From: Cristatella mucedo
Taxonomy: Eukaryota; Bryozoa; Phylactolaemata; Cristatellidae
Reading direction: 5' to 3'
Length of the DNA stretch: 62,000 nt
NCBI GenBank assembly: GCA_009760855.2
Contig: WPIO01000189.1
Location: 335,001-397,000, forward strand
This document shows, piece after piece, positions 1 through 11,405 of the stretch. Within the stretch, counting starts at the first letter, position 1; each line of letters begins with the position of its first letter. Position numbers and translations under genes: made by a program. Below the pieces are notes generated by a model that saw nothing but the letters and a program-made list of their open reading frames with translations, searched no databases and was not told the origin of the DNA.

Positions 1-115
1 AGTCGAGGAAGCGAGTGACATGGAAGTAAGTAGATCAGCTCAGGACCGCTGGAAAGGATGGCCCATAGTCAGCAGCAGGAGAGTAGAAGACGTTGCTTAA
101 GAACAGTGGTAGGGA
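1..115 (+). repeat. Dispersed repeat A, partial copy at window edge
   Basis: The stretch matches, by eye, the distal part of the repeat copies near 10,870-10,975 and, reverse-complemented, 27,640-27,740 (shared blocks such as 'cagctcaggac' and 'aaggatg'). The copy is cut by the window edge. The family is of unknown class; no coding potential is visible. It is not the LINE or SINE families also found here. Confidence 0.55.
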
Positions 116-448
116 CTTACACAATCTAGAACCTGCAGAGTAAAAGCTTCTGTCGCCAATGGTCATTCAGCGTAGGAGTAGAGCAGATCGTGCCTATAGA
201 GAACACGGAGAGGGCACGAGGAGGGAGGTTGGAACTGCAGCAGCAGTTGAGCTTCAGGTATGAACGAGCCGGGTTGGCGGGTCTCGTGGGTCAGGGTAAG
301 AAATTTACTCTCTGTATCCGTCTATCAACCGGAAGCCATCGCAGCTCCTTCAGCAAAGGAGACACAAGATGGCTGAACCGTTGAGATTTTTTTTACTAGC
401 CCTGGAGTCATTTTCATCACCGGCTGCAGTCGCTTTTCGGCAGCCCAG

Positions 449-1800
449 CTAAAGGGCAATCGCAATAATCCATGCTCGAGGTTCAGTACAAGTGGAGAAC
501 ATCAAAGGACCGATAATGAACCCTTGTGGTACTAAGCAGGTGACTGGTCTGGTGAATGAGACTGGACCACCACACGACACGGACTGACCGTGGTCAGACA
601 AGAACGATTTGAAATACGCCAACGCCTCGCGTGCCAGACCGATCTTTATCCTCAATCGTTCAAGTAGAATATCGTGTTCGGTAATATCGAACGCATCCGA
701 TAGATTCAGCAGGACGAGGACACCGTGGCCGTCATTCCCATTGCTGCACGGGATGCTGTTGGTCACAAGAAGGAGAGCAGTCATATCTATGGCGTGATGT
801 CGCTTGAATACCTACTTAAGATTTTTCTGAAAATTCATTCTGTTTAACAACGTGGGTTACAAGCTGATCAGCGACACTATTTTCGAGAATCTTTGAAAAG
901 AAAGGAAGCGAAACGGGGCGACATTTTGCCAGGAACTCTGAATCTAATTCATGCTTTTGAAGTGTCGGTCTAACGATGGCCGATTTGAAGGAGTCGGTGC
1001 AACCCCTTTTTGCATAGAAGCATAGAAGCATTACAAAAATATGCTCGGTTATGGCTGGGCTACGTTTGTCTGCCAGCGAAGACCGCAGAGGTGATGATGG
1101 TACAGGATCTTCGTGAGACAAGCTCTTTTTATTAAACCTACTCGGAGCAGGTGGGGGCAGTCAAACTCGACTTCCCTCACCCCTCCGCCACCGGTCTGAC
1201 CCTTCCCCTTCCCCTTTCCGCAACTGCCCCCATGACGCCACCAATCGCCGAGCAGCACAGCGTACCGCGCTAACACCAGCATTATTCACGGAGAGGCGCT
1301 GCTGCTGCCCACTCGCTACGTCACGTCGATCGCAGAGGTGGCAGAGAAGGCGGTGCAGCCCCCGGAACCGGAAACGTGAATGCTCAAGTCTCCTGCATTT
1401 AATGGTGGCCTGTCGGCTCGCGGGAGAAGTTTGTAAGAAACTCCGAAACCTCCTCCGTAAACAAGGTTAAATAGCTAGAAGGTTGGTAGATCGCAACCGT
1501 GAGAGGCATTGCCTTTGCTGGGGACCTGGTGGCAGCTGTTTCAAACGACGGCCCGTGCAAGACGTCGCAGGTCTGGAAGCCAAGCGATTCGCGAACAACG
1601 ACAGCGACTCCTCGACTCATCGCGTCAGACCGTGTGGGCACAAAGAATGGGATACCGGGTGGAGTGGTCTTAGATAGGCGTGGCCACCAGGGCGTGGGCG
1701 TGGGCGTGGCGTCGCTTACGTTTCGGTAAGCAGAAATCCATCTTCTCTCGATGCTGATTGGTATCCCTGACTGATAGCCCAGATAGCCTGATAGCACCTC
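449..1800 (-). mobile_element. Degenerate CR1/L2-like LINE (endonuclease and RT remnants)
   Basis: On the minus strand, 1797-1399 reads as a decayed apurinic-type endonuclease domain (a 'GVAVVVRESL' block). 1121-816 reads like the start of a non-LTR reverse transcriptase ('FKSAIVRPTLQK', 'RPVSLPFFSKILE'). 784-449 holds the later RT blocks, with 'LVLLNLSDAFDITEHDILLERL' shortened here to its recognisable core 'LSDAFDITEHD' and the 'VPQGFIIGPLMF' motif. Order and orientation fit one element. Frameshifts between blocks and a changed PQG motif show it is dead. Class assignment comes from RT motif style only. Confidence 0.75.
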
Positions 1801-1869
1801 GCTTCAGTGAGCGGACCTTTAACAAGCGGAATTTCAGATGCTACGAGTGCCGCATGGGAGTGCTCTCCC

Positions 1870-1907
1870 CTTGGGAGTGCTCTCCCCATGGGGAGAGCAC
1901 TCCCAAG
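1870..1907. repeat. 38-bp perfect palindrome
   Basis: The two 19-bp halves are exact reverse complements centred on the CATG at 1887-1891, with no loop. An extra direct copy of the left arm ('gggagtgctctcccc') lies immediately upstream at 1856-1870. No gene or recognised element surrounds it. Confidence 0.9.
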
Positions 1908-2815
1908 CGGCTGACTGCGACTGCCAATCTAGGCAGATGGCGCATTTACTAGTGGTTTAACGCTCTAACGAAGCGAAGTATCGACTTCGTGCGCCGAAAA
2001 AGTGGCCTGTGCGATAGGCTGCGTATAGCCACGGCGGAAGTAATAAACCCGGCGGATTTTAGGCGCCCCAGTAAAATGGCCGAAGCTCGACTTTTCACTT
2101 CCTGCTGACGCACGGCGAGTGAGCTGCTATCCCAACGAGTGCTAAGCAGCGCTTTAAAACTTACTGTTCTTTAGATTTGACAGCAGAGCTTTTCATAGAG
2201 AGAACGCAGCATACATTCTTACTTTTTTATTCTTACTTGGATTCTTACTGGCCCGCCGGTACGGTATTGACTAATGGCGACATCGCATCTTACGCTAAAC
2301 AGGTCCTTTTTGAGTAGCATATCCGAGGACAGCGCATGCGCAGTGGCAGCGGATATATCAGCGTAATACCCGAAGACATTCCGAAGAAGAAGTTAGGTGA
2401 AGGTTCACACTGCGCCTGGAGTCACCCATGGCCGCTCTCTAGCGCGGGGAGGATCCGAACCGCTCTAGCCTCGTGATACATTTTCGCGGCCGGCTGGTGG
2501 AGGAGGGAGAAGGGAGGTCTCTCGCAGCGCCTAACACCGGCGGTTGCTCAGCAACGACGCGCTCATCATGCTAATCATCGAACATCCGGATCCGGATTCA
2601 AGGGAGACCGAAGACTCGAAGTGTGGGCGGCGTTCGCGCGGCAGCAGCGGCTCGTCGAAAAATGATGGGGCGCCGCCACGTCCTGATCGGCGTCGCGTGG
2701 CTGTCGCTGGCGTATTCGCGTGGTCGCTGGCGTCGGGGCGGCAGCTCCGAAGTGGAGCGGGGTGAGAAAACAGAGGAAGGAAAGCCGGCGGACTGACAGA
2801 AAGTGTGGAGTGTGC
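1908..2815. other. Intergenic, nothing recognised
   Basis: Mixed-composition DNA with short open frames in several frames but no codon pattern, domain or splice-consistent exon that I recognise. A short hairpin-like 'cgaagtatcgacttcg' occurs near 1973. 2430-2760 is GC-rich. Confidence 0.5.
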
Positions 2816-2824
2816 GTAAAAAAA

Positions 2825-2993
2825 AACGCTGACACTGTGCATGTTGCAGCAACAATATTATGCATTTTGAAATCGCATGTTGCTAACGCTAACCGTGTGG
2901 TCATGCTTCCTTTGCAGCGTGTGAAAGGTGCCTAGAACGAGATTTAGATGTACGAGGGTGCTACACGTTTTGGTATTATTATTATTATTAATA
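2825..2993 (+). mobile_element. LINE 3' UTR tail
   Basis: It carries the 3'-end signature seen at full-length tails elsewhere in the window: 'gctgacactgtgcatg', then 'cctttgcag', a 'gtgcctaga..gagatt' block, and a terminal TTA microsatellite (2975-2990). There is no coding part, so it is a 5'-truncated insertion. Confidence 0.65.
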
Positions 2994-4715
2994 TAGGTTG
3001 GGATCACGCGAACCTGGCAGCAATTGGTGGGTTCGAGCTAGCAAGTAGCTGAAGGCCGTGTTTACACGTCACGCTTCTGTCTAGTTTTGTGTCCTACTCT
3101 GGTCTTCATTCTCTTAAAAAGTATACCCGATCAGCTTGCTTTTAATTACAAGTGGAATGTCAAGAAAATACTTATAAAACATGGTCCAGCGATCGAATAA
3201 TTCTTCACGGTACCCCTCACAAGACAAACATGTTAGAAATTGGATCAAACGTTCTGACGACTTCAACGTAAAAGAAAAAAATGATTATGCAAACCATGTC
3301 TAACCCGGAAATATACAGGAAGCAACGTATCACCAAATAACAATATTACCGATCTTTGCATTGTAGGCAGCTTTGTGTCCCAACTTAAAAAACCTTAGTA
3401 GATCAAGGTACACGCATGAAACTTGTTGAGGTGTCATATTTAAACAACTTCATTTGCAGTGTAGCTGTGTGCCCTGCAAAATCCATAACTTGGCCAATAC
3501 TTTGCGTGTAAGAGGGAAATTTGAAATGCGGGTGCAGTACTGCTTGAACTTTGAACTGCTCTAGTTTATTTCTGATTTCGATTGGACACGTTTTGCTATA
3601 AATGTCATCAAACTTTGTGGAGATTTATTTTCTGCAGTCACGGACAATATTTACAGAAATATTTATCCAACCGAAATCAGAAATAAACCAGCTCAACGTC
3701 GTACTAGCAGAGCTGAACTGTGCGAGCACCGAGCTCCAGTCTCTATAGAAACGCTCGCCGCTCGAGGGCTCGCAGCTCTCGCCGCCGCCGCCGCCACGCC
3801 GAGCGGCCGAATACGCAGCGAAGCCTCTCTCTTCTGCCCTGCTTTGGTCTGCGATGCGCTGTGACGTCACAAAGACTGGCTGGAAGGTCCACCACTAACG
3901 TAAGACTGCGCGGAGACTCAGAGAAGCTGAGCGAGGTTCTAACTTTTAGCGCTAGACCGAGGCAACGCATAGCAGACGAACAATCATCCAAGCTCCTACA
4001 AGGGGCAAGGAACAAGGGACAAAGGGCAGGGGCAAAGGACTAGAGGCAAGGGCTCGCACCTTGCTTGTTGCTTTAAAAAGTGGCCAGGGACGGCCAGAGC
4101 GGCGAAGTCGCCCCCCTCCCGCCCCGCCCCCGTGCGTTCACGGACAGATTAACGTAGACAGGTTCGCTCTGAGGTCTTTTCATCGTGGCGTCCCAGCAGG
4201 CAACACCGCAGTGAGTGTTGCAGTAAGAGCAGCGAGACGCTGTGCGAGCGAGCGTCTTCAATCAGTCGGCTGCAGCTGCGTCGCTCCCCGTAGCCGTCCG
4301 CAGAGAAAGGAAGGGTTCGTGTAAATCATTTCTTCGGCAAGGAAGGAGGAGGGGCCGGCTACGGCTAGCGTAGTCTCTCGGAGATCTCAGCCGATGGGCG
4401 AAATGAAGTCAGTCTTCCCTGGCCGCTCACGGGTTAAGAGGTCGCGGCGGCGGCGGCGGACGAGGTCAAGGTTAAGGCCGGTCGTAGGAGCCGATCGGCT
4501 GCTTTCGATTGGCTTACTTTGCTTGCGAGACCTCGCCAAGGGACTAGCTGACGGATTCTTGGAGAAAGAAGGAAAGAACTCTCTAAGTAAAAAGTGAAAG
4601 GGCTACTGATTTTTAAGCCCGATCAGATTAAGGTCGAGTGCTAAAGTCCTAGTGCTAAAGGACAAGGAGAATCTACTGCGATTCTACTTCTAATGATAGT
4701 AATTTTTTTCATAGA
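2994..4715. other. Intergenic, no gene recognised
   Basis: 3,000-3,700 is AT-rich and 3,750-4,500 is GC-rich with GCC/CGG runs (3,777-3,800 and 4,445-4,460). Short open frames on both strands overlap one another and have no recognisable domain. I see no promoter or exon that I can defend. Confidence 0.5.
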
Positions 4716-4719
4716 ATGA

Positions 4720-5502
4720 AACCATCAGTTGGTTGGAACGTTCAAATTTTCAGAATGCAGAGGCACATAAATCACATTTCACTAGAGAAAAGGCGGAGTG
4801 AGGAACAAATCTGCGACTCACTGCTTGCTGGCCAACCGGCATGTGCGATCAGGCGATTGCAGCTGGTGCAAAACTCCGCAGCTAGGCTTGTCTGTCGTGA
4901 GCGTCGCAGTTGCCACATCACTCCACTTCTCGCCGACCTGCACTGGCTACCAGTCAAGCAACGGATTGACTTCAAAGTTTTGTCGCTCACTTTTAGGTCA
5001 CTTCATTCTTTGGCTCCAGCCTATCTCTCAGATCTACTGCCCCATCAGGCCAAGCATCGTATCACCTGCTTTTCGGAATCCAACAGTCTAGAAATACCTC
5101 ATACAAACCTCAAATCCTTTGGAGACCGTGCATTTAGTTCGTATGCTCCCAAAGCCTGGAGCTCCCTCCCGACTTGCGTCAGAACATCCCCTGACTTGAC
5201 CACATTAAAAAGAACTTAAAACACACCTATTTAGGACAGCATTTTGCGGGTCCCTGTGATTCGTCCTTGATGTGCTTATGCGTGCTGACACTGTGCATGC
5301 TGCCACTAACCACATTTGCATGCTGACCCTATGTAAGTCACCCCTAACCATGTTATTCATGTTGTTTGTTTATCAAGTACGATACTACTCACCATTCAAT
5401 TGAATTTCCCTTTGCAGCAAATGTAAAGCGCCTAGAAAGAGATTGAGCTGTCTGAGGGCGCTTTATCAAGTGCATTATTATTATTATTATTATCATTATA
5501 AT
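4720..5502 (+). mobile_element. CR1/L2-like LINE, 3' end of ORF2 plus tail
   Basis: 4,845-5,215 encodes the typical region after the RT of CR1/L2-type LINEs: 'LVQNSAARLVCRERR', 'HITPLLADLHWLPVKQRIDF', 'FGDRAFSSYAPKAWSSLP'. It is followed by the 3' UTR and a (TTA)n terminus at 5,476-5,492. The frame ends early at about 5,219 where related copies continue ('KKNFKRHLF'), so a frameshift is likely. A near-identical paralogue lies at 9,790-10,475. Confidence 0.85.
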
Positions 5503-5761
5503 AAACGACTCATTTTTTCTAGGAACTCAAAGCTCGCGTGGTTGCCAAAATTCTTGCCGGTAGTTGCAGCCCAGAGAGCTTATGATCCTGAGTATGGTAG
5601 CCATTGTCGAATCGCACTTTATTGTCACCACTACCGCCGAAGGGGGAATTTTCGCTCACGCGCTCCTTTGTGTAGGTAGCGCTATGGGTGAGAGCTCGGA
5701 TCTGTCAGGCTCACTCCTTAGGAGGAGGCGGCCAGGGGGAGGGAGGGAGGGGAGGGTCGAG

Positions 5762-5800
5762 ACATGGGGGGGGGGCGGCGGCGGCGGCGGCGGCGGCGGG
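5762..5800. repeat. G/GGC microsatellite
   Basis: A poly-G run of about nine passes into (GGC)n. It produces artefactual poly-Pro and poly-Gly frames on the two strands. Confidence 0.9.
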
Positions 5801-6424
5801 TCGAGGGGACGTACTACCTGTAGCCTGAGGGGAATCAGTAAATAATGACGGCTCGGCGGGTCTGAGCAGCAAGATGAGATGCTCAAAGCTCGGCGGGTTT
5901 GAGCAGCTTTGTTTTTCCTGCTGCACGAAATTTCTTTTTTTCGCCAGTCCGTTTTGTGCGTACAACCTGGGGAGGCAGCCCCTACAGTCTAAGTAGATGT
6001 TAAGATGCAGCGTGGGAAGCAGACGGAAGGAACCGGAAGACTGCCGCCTCCAGACTGCCACCCGGGCACAGGGTCGATGCAATGTGTCGCATTCGTACTG
6101 AATAAAGCCGCACAAGTTACTGATGACTATCAATCAAGTGCCGTCTACTTTTCTGTGAAACTCGTTGCTAGAGAAGTTGCTGAAATCCTCATTGCAGTGA
6201 TACGTGGCTGAGAACCCACCGCTTTCCGATAGCTCGTGAACTATTACAGATAGAGGTTATAGGTTGTAGGTAGAAGTTTTCTAGCTCAAACAGCAAGAAG
6301 TATAGCTAGAAGTGTTCTAGCTCAAACATGCGGCTGGCTGCCACAGTGGCAGCCCCACAGTGCCCGGGAAGTTCGAAGGTATTCGTGAATGCGTGACTTG
6401 CTTTCCAAGTGCTCACCGGATGTA

Positions 6425-6640
6425 AGAACATTAAGTACCTCCGTCGGCAACTCTACAAAGCCGCAAGCACTGAGTGGGTGTTTCGCCGGAGGGTGTTCTG
6501 TAGCAAATATATAAATCTATTTATAAATAAAAATAAAAATAAATAAATAAATATATATATATATATATATAGCAATTTTATATCTCAAAGCCTAAGCAGC
6601 TTCCTGTGCACACGGTTGGTGATTCAATGCTTATTTGCTA
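6425..6640 (+). repeat. Dispersed repeat A, diverged copy with TA insertion
   Basis: It is alignable by eye with 22,018-22,150 ('acctccgtc', 'ctctacaaag', 'gtgggtgtt', 'agtgttctgtagc', 'aaagcctaag'). A (AAAT)n/(TA)n stretch at 6,520-6,571 interrupts it. Confidence 0.5.
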
Positions 6641-7190
6641 TTCGGCGCTGCAGGCTTGCTTCAGCTTATTGAAAAGCACCAATCAGGTGCAAGGACTGTG
6701 GCTATGGCCACACGCACCAATACTCTAGCCGCAGGTGTTCTAGCCGCAGGTATTCTAGTATGCCGATGGCCAATTACAAAAGGCTCCCGTTTTTACCGAC
6801 TCGGGCTATGTGAGCTGCAGACGAGAAGTGGCAGCAGGCAGTTCTGGTCTGCAGCTCACCCGCTGAGCCTGCAGCTCTGTCGGGGGAGAGCTGAATCGCC
6901 TAAGGCTGCCGAAACTCCGCCGCCGCTGTGCGTGATTCTTCTCATAGTCTATATGTAGCTTAGTAGCCAGCCGACCTAGTTGTAGCTACCTGGCTGCCTA
7001 CCTGCCTACAAGCAGTCACGTGAAGTGACTCAGCGAGACCGCTGTTAGCCCTAACGTAACTTTCCAGGCTGCAATCTGCATGCCATTGGCAAGGACGCAG
7101 CACAGACGATGAAACCTTTGCTACTCGAGTCCTGCAACGCAGCCATGGTCTCGTTCTGAGAGAGATCCTGTCGCATACGCTCTCGTAGAT
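6640..7190. other. Intergenic, nothing recognised
   Basis: One 107-codon plus-strand frame opens at 6,635 but shows no domain, codon bias or splice context. A short direct repeat 'agccgcaggtgttct/agccgcaggtattct' lies at about 6,728-6,760. Confidence 0.4.
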
Positions 7191-7192
7191 TT

Positions 7193-7290
7193 TAATAATA
7201 ATAATATACTTTAGATAGCGCCCTCAGAGAGCTCAATCTTTTTCTAGGCAATTTAGATTTGCTGATTATATATTGGCTGATCGGGGCATT
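7193..7290 (-). mobile_element. LINE 3' tail (reverse)
   Basis: The reverse complement gives the common LINE terminus: 'cctagaaa..attgagctctctgagggcgctat' followed by an ATT microsatellite. About 100 bp is preserved. Confidence 0.6.
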
Positions 7291-7640
7291 AAAGTAATGC
7301 TATGTATTCCTTAGCCCGAGACAGTCACGAGACAACTTTCGTTGATCTGTGTGTCCAGTAGCGATTCATAAATGCAAAAAACCGAGGCAGTCCGGAAAAT
7401 AATTTAGATTCAAAGCTAATAAACGTGCTTAATTTATTATTTCCCGGATGTTGAGTGCGAGACATGCGAAATTTGTTGGCGAAACAGGAAAAAGCTCGAC
7501 GCTCTACGAAAACAGCCGTTCCACCTTTCGAAATCTCCGAGTAGATAATGCGACGGATAAGAAAACACTATGGCATTCGCTTGGCTTTACATGCGACGTC
7601 TTCGCAGGTGGCAGACCTGGGTTATGTGCTGGATGTGCTG

Positions 7641-7693
7641 GATTCGTTCGACGGGTTGTCGTCTGCTGCTGGTGGATTCATATGCTGTCGCTC
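7641..7693. repeat. 53-bp segment shared with 13,220-13,272
   Basis: The two segments are identical except for one base (C/T at the ninth position). Their flanks do not match. The origin is unknown; both could be fragments of one dispersed repeat. Confidence 0.8.
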
Positions 7694-7989
7694 CATAATT
7701 TCGGTGCTTGGGTTTCCTCATTGAAAGGACGGACATAAGAATATTATGTTTACGTAGTCCGACAGATCACGAAGAGGTCTTTCTTATGTGTATCTCAGCG
7801 CCATATTCGCGAAGCGACACTCACCCTTGAGGTGTCAGGGTGTGAAGATTATAATAATTTCATAATATAATAGAGTAATTAATTAGTTATAGTATACATT
7901 TTAATTTTAATTCAATTCAATTCAAATTACATTTAATATAGATTTAAATTAACTAATTAATTATAAATCAATATAATACTTATAATTCT

Positions 7990-8460
7990 CATAATAATAA
8001 TACTAATAAGACACTTGATAAAGGTCCCTCAGAGAACTCAATCTCTTTCTAGGCGCTTTACATTTGCTGCAAAGGAAGCACGATCGAATGGTTAGTGGTA
8101 GCATACTCAATAAACAATAAGAATACCATGGTTAGGGGTGACATGCACAGGGTGAGCATGCAAGTATGGACAGTGTCAGCACGCATAAGCTCATAAAGGT
8201 CGAATCGCAGGGACCCACTAAATGTTTTCATAAATAGGTGAGTTTTGAAGTTCTTTTTAAATGTGGTCAAGTCAGGGAATGTTGTGACGAAAGTCGAGAG
8301 TGAGTTCCAGGCTTTGGGAGCATACGAACTAAATGCACGTTCTCCAAAGGATTTTGGGTTTGTACGAGGTATAGCTTAACAATTACATTCCGAAAGGCGG
8401 GTGGTACGATGCTTGGCCTGGTGCGGCAGTAGATCTGATTCTCGACTCATTTATAATAGA
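7990..8460 (-). mobile_element. LINE 3' end (reverse)
   Basis: Starting from an ATT microsatellite at about 7,995-8,008, the minus strand reads tail, 3' UTR and the last part of ORF2 ('FKTHLF', and further up 'FGERAF.SYAPKAWNSLS'). A (degenerate) AT-rich region at 7,850-7,990 flanks it. Confidence 0.75.
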
Positions 8461-8799
8461 ACATATAATAAGCCGAACTTCTATTTAATAGAAATCAAAG
8501 GGTCCTTTCTAAATCATGTAAATTCAGAAAGTTTTTGATTGCAAACGTGCCCATACTGCCTAAAAGCGCAATTAAAAGTTTGGGGTAAAATAGATTGAAG
8601 GCTTATGTATTGTGCGGCTGCGTACGCTGAGCGAGAAAAAGAAAGCTGCAAAGTTGAAAGTTGAAAGTTCAGCGTCAGCGTCACTGGTCCTCAGCCACTT
8701 ACACTTACACTTGGCTACTCGTAATCGATCGAGCCGAGATTTTTTGTTTCTGGCAAACCAACTTAATTCGAAATTCATGCGCTACTAGCATTATGGTGA

Positions 8800-8965
8800 G
8801 CCGTGATGGCACACTAGGTAAGCTGGTTGCTTTTCACGACCTCGGGACCGAGGTCGTGAGATAGAATCCTGCGGTAGGCCGATCCTATATTGCCGCTGCA
8901 AGCGGTGGTGATAGCCGTAAAGGCTCATCTGTCGCTATAAGAAAGAGGCTGTTGAATCAGCTAGT
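8800..8965 (+). mobile_element. tRNA-derived SINE, family 1
   Basis: The head looks like a tRNA gene with a box A-like 'tggcacactaggt' and a degraded box B ('gagatagaatcc'). The body holds 'gccgctgcaagcggtggtgatag', shown here as parts, and the end is 'aggctgttgaatcagcta'. Related copies lie at 24,855-25,005, 27,925-28,090 and 43,605-43,755. Confidence 0.7.
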
Positions 8966-9049
8966 ATTTAATTTAATATTATTTAGTTTTTAATGTAATT
9001 AAGGAACCACGGATGTCACGACCTGGCATGTTCATAATCAGGAATGCAG

Positions 9050-10475
9050 ACATGGGTCTCAGCTTGTTTTTCTCGATCTTTCGGCAGCTTTCGATGCCAT
9101 CGAAACTTCTTTTAGAGTGATGATACAATGATACCATCGATGAAAAAGTTCTTCTAGAGTGCCTCTCATCTCGCCTGGGCATCACTGGCACTGCTCTGCA
9201 ATGGTCCAGGTCCTATCTCAGTGGCAGACTCCAGAATATTGACGTAAATGGACAAAGATTATTCGAGGTGCTTCTGAAATATGGGATACCTCAGGGCTCC
9301 GTGCTAGGTCCGGTTCGTTTCAAGGTTTATACTCTCCTTCTTACCGATGTGATTGCCAAGCACAATTTAAGCTTTCACTTCTATGCGGATGACACTCAGT
9401 TGTACCTTAGCTTTGATCCCTCCCAGCCTTCGAGCACCTCGAATTCTCTCATCTCACTTGCTGCATGTATTGATGACATGTTGACATGGATGGCAGCCAA
9501 TTTTCTTAAATTGAAGGATGATAAAAACCAATTTACTAGTTATGGCCAGACCATGTGTGATTCAGAAATTGGAAAGGCTAGCGTTCAAAATCGGCTCTGC
9601 CAGCATGTATCCTGTGGAATCTGCACGAAATCTAGGTGTCATGTTCCAGAATGACCTTTCATTAGACAACCATATCAGCTCCACAATCTAGTCTGCCTAC
9701 TTTCAGCTACATAACATTGCTAAAATTCAGGCTTGTTTAGAGGAGAATATCAAATCTAAGTTGGTTCATACATTTGTAACATCTGCGTCTTGACTTCTGT
9801 AACTCACTGCCTGCTGGTCTACCAGCATGTGCAATCAGGCGATTACAGCTGGTGCAAAACTCCGCAACTAGGCTTGTCTGTCGTGAGTGTCGCAGTTGCC
9901 ACATCACACCACTTCTCGCTTACCTGCACTGGCTCCCAGTCAAGCGACGGATTGACTTCAAGGTTTGGTCGCTCACTTTTAGGTCACTTCATTCTATGGC
10001 TCCAGCCTATCTCTCGGATATACTACCCAATCAGGCCAAGCATAGTACCACCCACTTTTCGGAATCCAACAGTCTACAAATACCTCGTACAAACCTCAAA
10101 TCCTTTGGAGATCGTGCATTTAGTTCGTATGCTCCCAAAGCCTGGAACTCACTCCCGACTTGCATCAAAAAATTTCCTGACTTGACCACGTGTAAAAAGA
10201 ACTTTAAAAGGCACCTATTTAGGATAGCATTTAGTGGGTCCCTGTGATTCGTCCTTTATGTGCTTATGCGAATTGACACTGTTCCATGCTGCCACTAAGC
10301 ACACTTGTGTGCTGACCCTGTGCATGTTACTCTGAACCATGTTATTAATGTCGTTTATCAAGCGTGATATTACTCGCCATTCAATCGCGTTTCCCTTTGC
10401 AGAAAATTTAAAGCGCCTATTAAGAGATTGAGTTCTCTGAGAGCGCTTTATCAAGTGTTTTATTATTTTTTAGAG
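9050..10475 (+). mobile_element. CR1/L2-like LINE, RT to 3' tail
   Basis: From about 9,057 the plus strand carries reverse-transcriptase blocks: a decayed 'FLDLSAAFD'-type segment, 'YGIPQGSVLGP' at about 9,280-9,312 and the catalytic 'FHFYADDTQLYLSF' at about 9,375-9,416, which keeps both aspartates. After 9,650 the frame shifts. 9,850-10,247 encodes the same C-terminal region as the copy at 4.8-5.2 kb. The element ends in the shared 3' UTR and a short T-rich tail near 10,470. Stops and frameshifts make it inactive. Confidence 0.88.
9268..9654 (+). pseudogene. Reverse-transcriptase fragment of the LINE
   Basis: This is a 128-codon open part of the RT palm domain. The PQG and YADD motifs are intact, followed by 'FLKLKDDKNQF', the region just after the catalytic core. 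It is one open piece of a broken ORF2; the 5' part and the connection to the C-terminal region are frameshifted. Confidence 0.8.
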
Positions 10476-10479
10476 TGAG

Positions 10480-10614
10480 AAATAGACAGAGAGAGATAGA
10501 CGTAGATAGATAAATAGAAAGAGAGAGACAGCGAGAGTGGTGTAGAGATATTGCATTGGAGGAAGAGAAGGAGAGAGAGAGATGGAGTAAGACACTTACA
10601 CGCGCTCGCGCGCG

Positions 10615-10688
<74 letters not shown>

Positions 10689-10690
10689 AT
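10480..10690. repeat. Compound microsatellite GA / CA / TA
   Basis: GA-rich tract at 10,480-10,585, (CA)n at about 10,617-10,650 and (TA)n at about 10,651-10,688. The block separates a LINE tail from a repeat A copy. Confidence 0.95.
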
Positions 10691-10704
10691 GGAGAGAGAG
10701 GGTA

Positions 10705-10975
10705 ATGTAATGTAACGTATCTCCGTCTGTAACTCCACAAAATCATAAAGACTATGTGGGTGTTACGCAGGAGAGTTTTGTATAGCGTACTCACAGCCTA
10801 AGCGGCTTTCGGTACGCATTCGGTAGCCAACAGACTTCGTCTCACGCAACAGAGAGAAAGTGGGAAGCATAGCAGAGTCAGGAGAGCGGTTGAGGTAGTG
10901 AGTAGCATGGAAGTAGCAGCTCAGGACAGCTGAAAAGAATGAGCCACAGGGTGTCGATAGGTAATAATAAGGTGC
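10705..10975 (+). repeat. Dispersed repeat A copy
   Basis: This is the longest plus-orientation copy. It shares about 190 bp of near-identity with 22,018-22,203 and its downstream part matches the copies at 1-115 and 27,635-27,740 (reverse). It is followed by a CCAATAATAATAATAG microduplication at 10,970-11,000. A short frame similar to 'LYKTLLRNTH' runs through both copies on the minus strand, but is not convincing as a gene. Confidence 0.7.
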
Positions 10976-11244
10976 CAATAATAATAATAGGGTGCCAATA
11001 GCAGCTAGAAGCTATGGCTGCACGATGCATACGTCTCTATAGGTCTATGCATTTCGGTTTTAGATGGAGGAGTGCGACCAGATAACGCCACAATAATGAG
11101 ACCCCCGCTGATGATTTCGCGACCCTAACTCGCTACGAGCATCAACAAACAGTTTTTCACATCGAGAATCGCCCGTCACTTTGCCATTACTGCTGGTTAG
11201 GCTTCCGTCCCGGCGGTGACTGGGCAGACGCTGGTCCGGCGCGT

Positions 11245-11405
11245 CAGCGCTTGTTTGGCTCAGTGGTTAAGGTGCTCGCTTTTAACGCGGCCACGGTCAA
11301 GGTGAATGCATTTGGTGACCGAGGTGGCGGGCTCGAGCCCTGTGACGTACGTGAAGTACTTGAATAGAGAATAAATTCTGTTAGGGCGCTATGCAAATGA
11401 ATCAT
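11245..11405 (+). mobile_element. tRNA-derived SINE, family 2
   Basis: The head is 'tggctcagtggttaaggtgc' (a clear box A) and 55 bp on comes 'gggctcgagccc' (box B-like). The tail includes 'ttagggcgctatgcaaat' and an AT-rich end. It shares the GGCGCTAT tail style with the LINEs, which suggests mobilisation by that LINE. Confidence 0.7.

Noticed and set aside
2531-2904. Overlapping GC-rich frames on both strands
   Set aside because: Mutually overlapping, low-complexity, and running into a LINE tail; composition explains the open frames.
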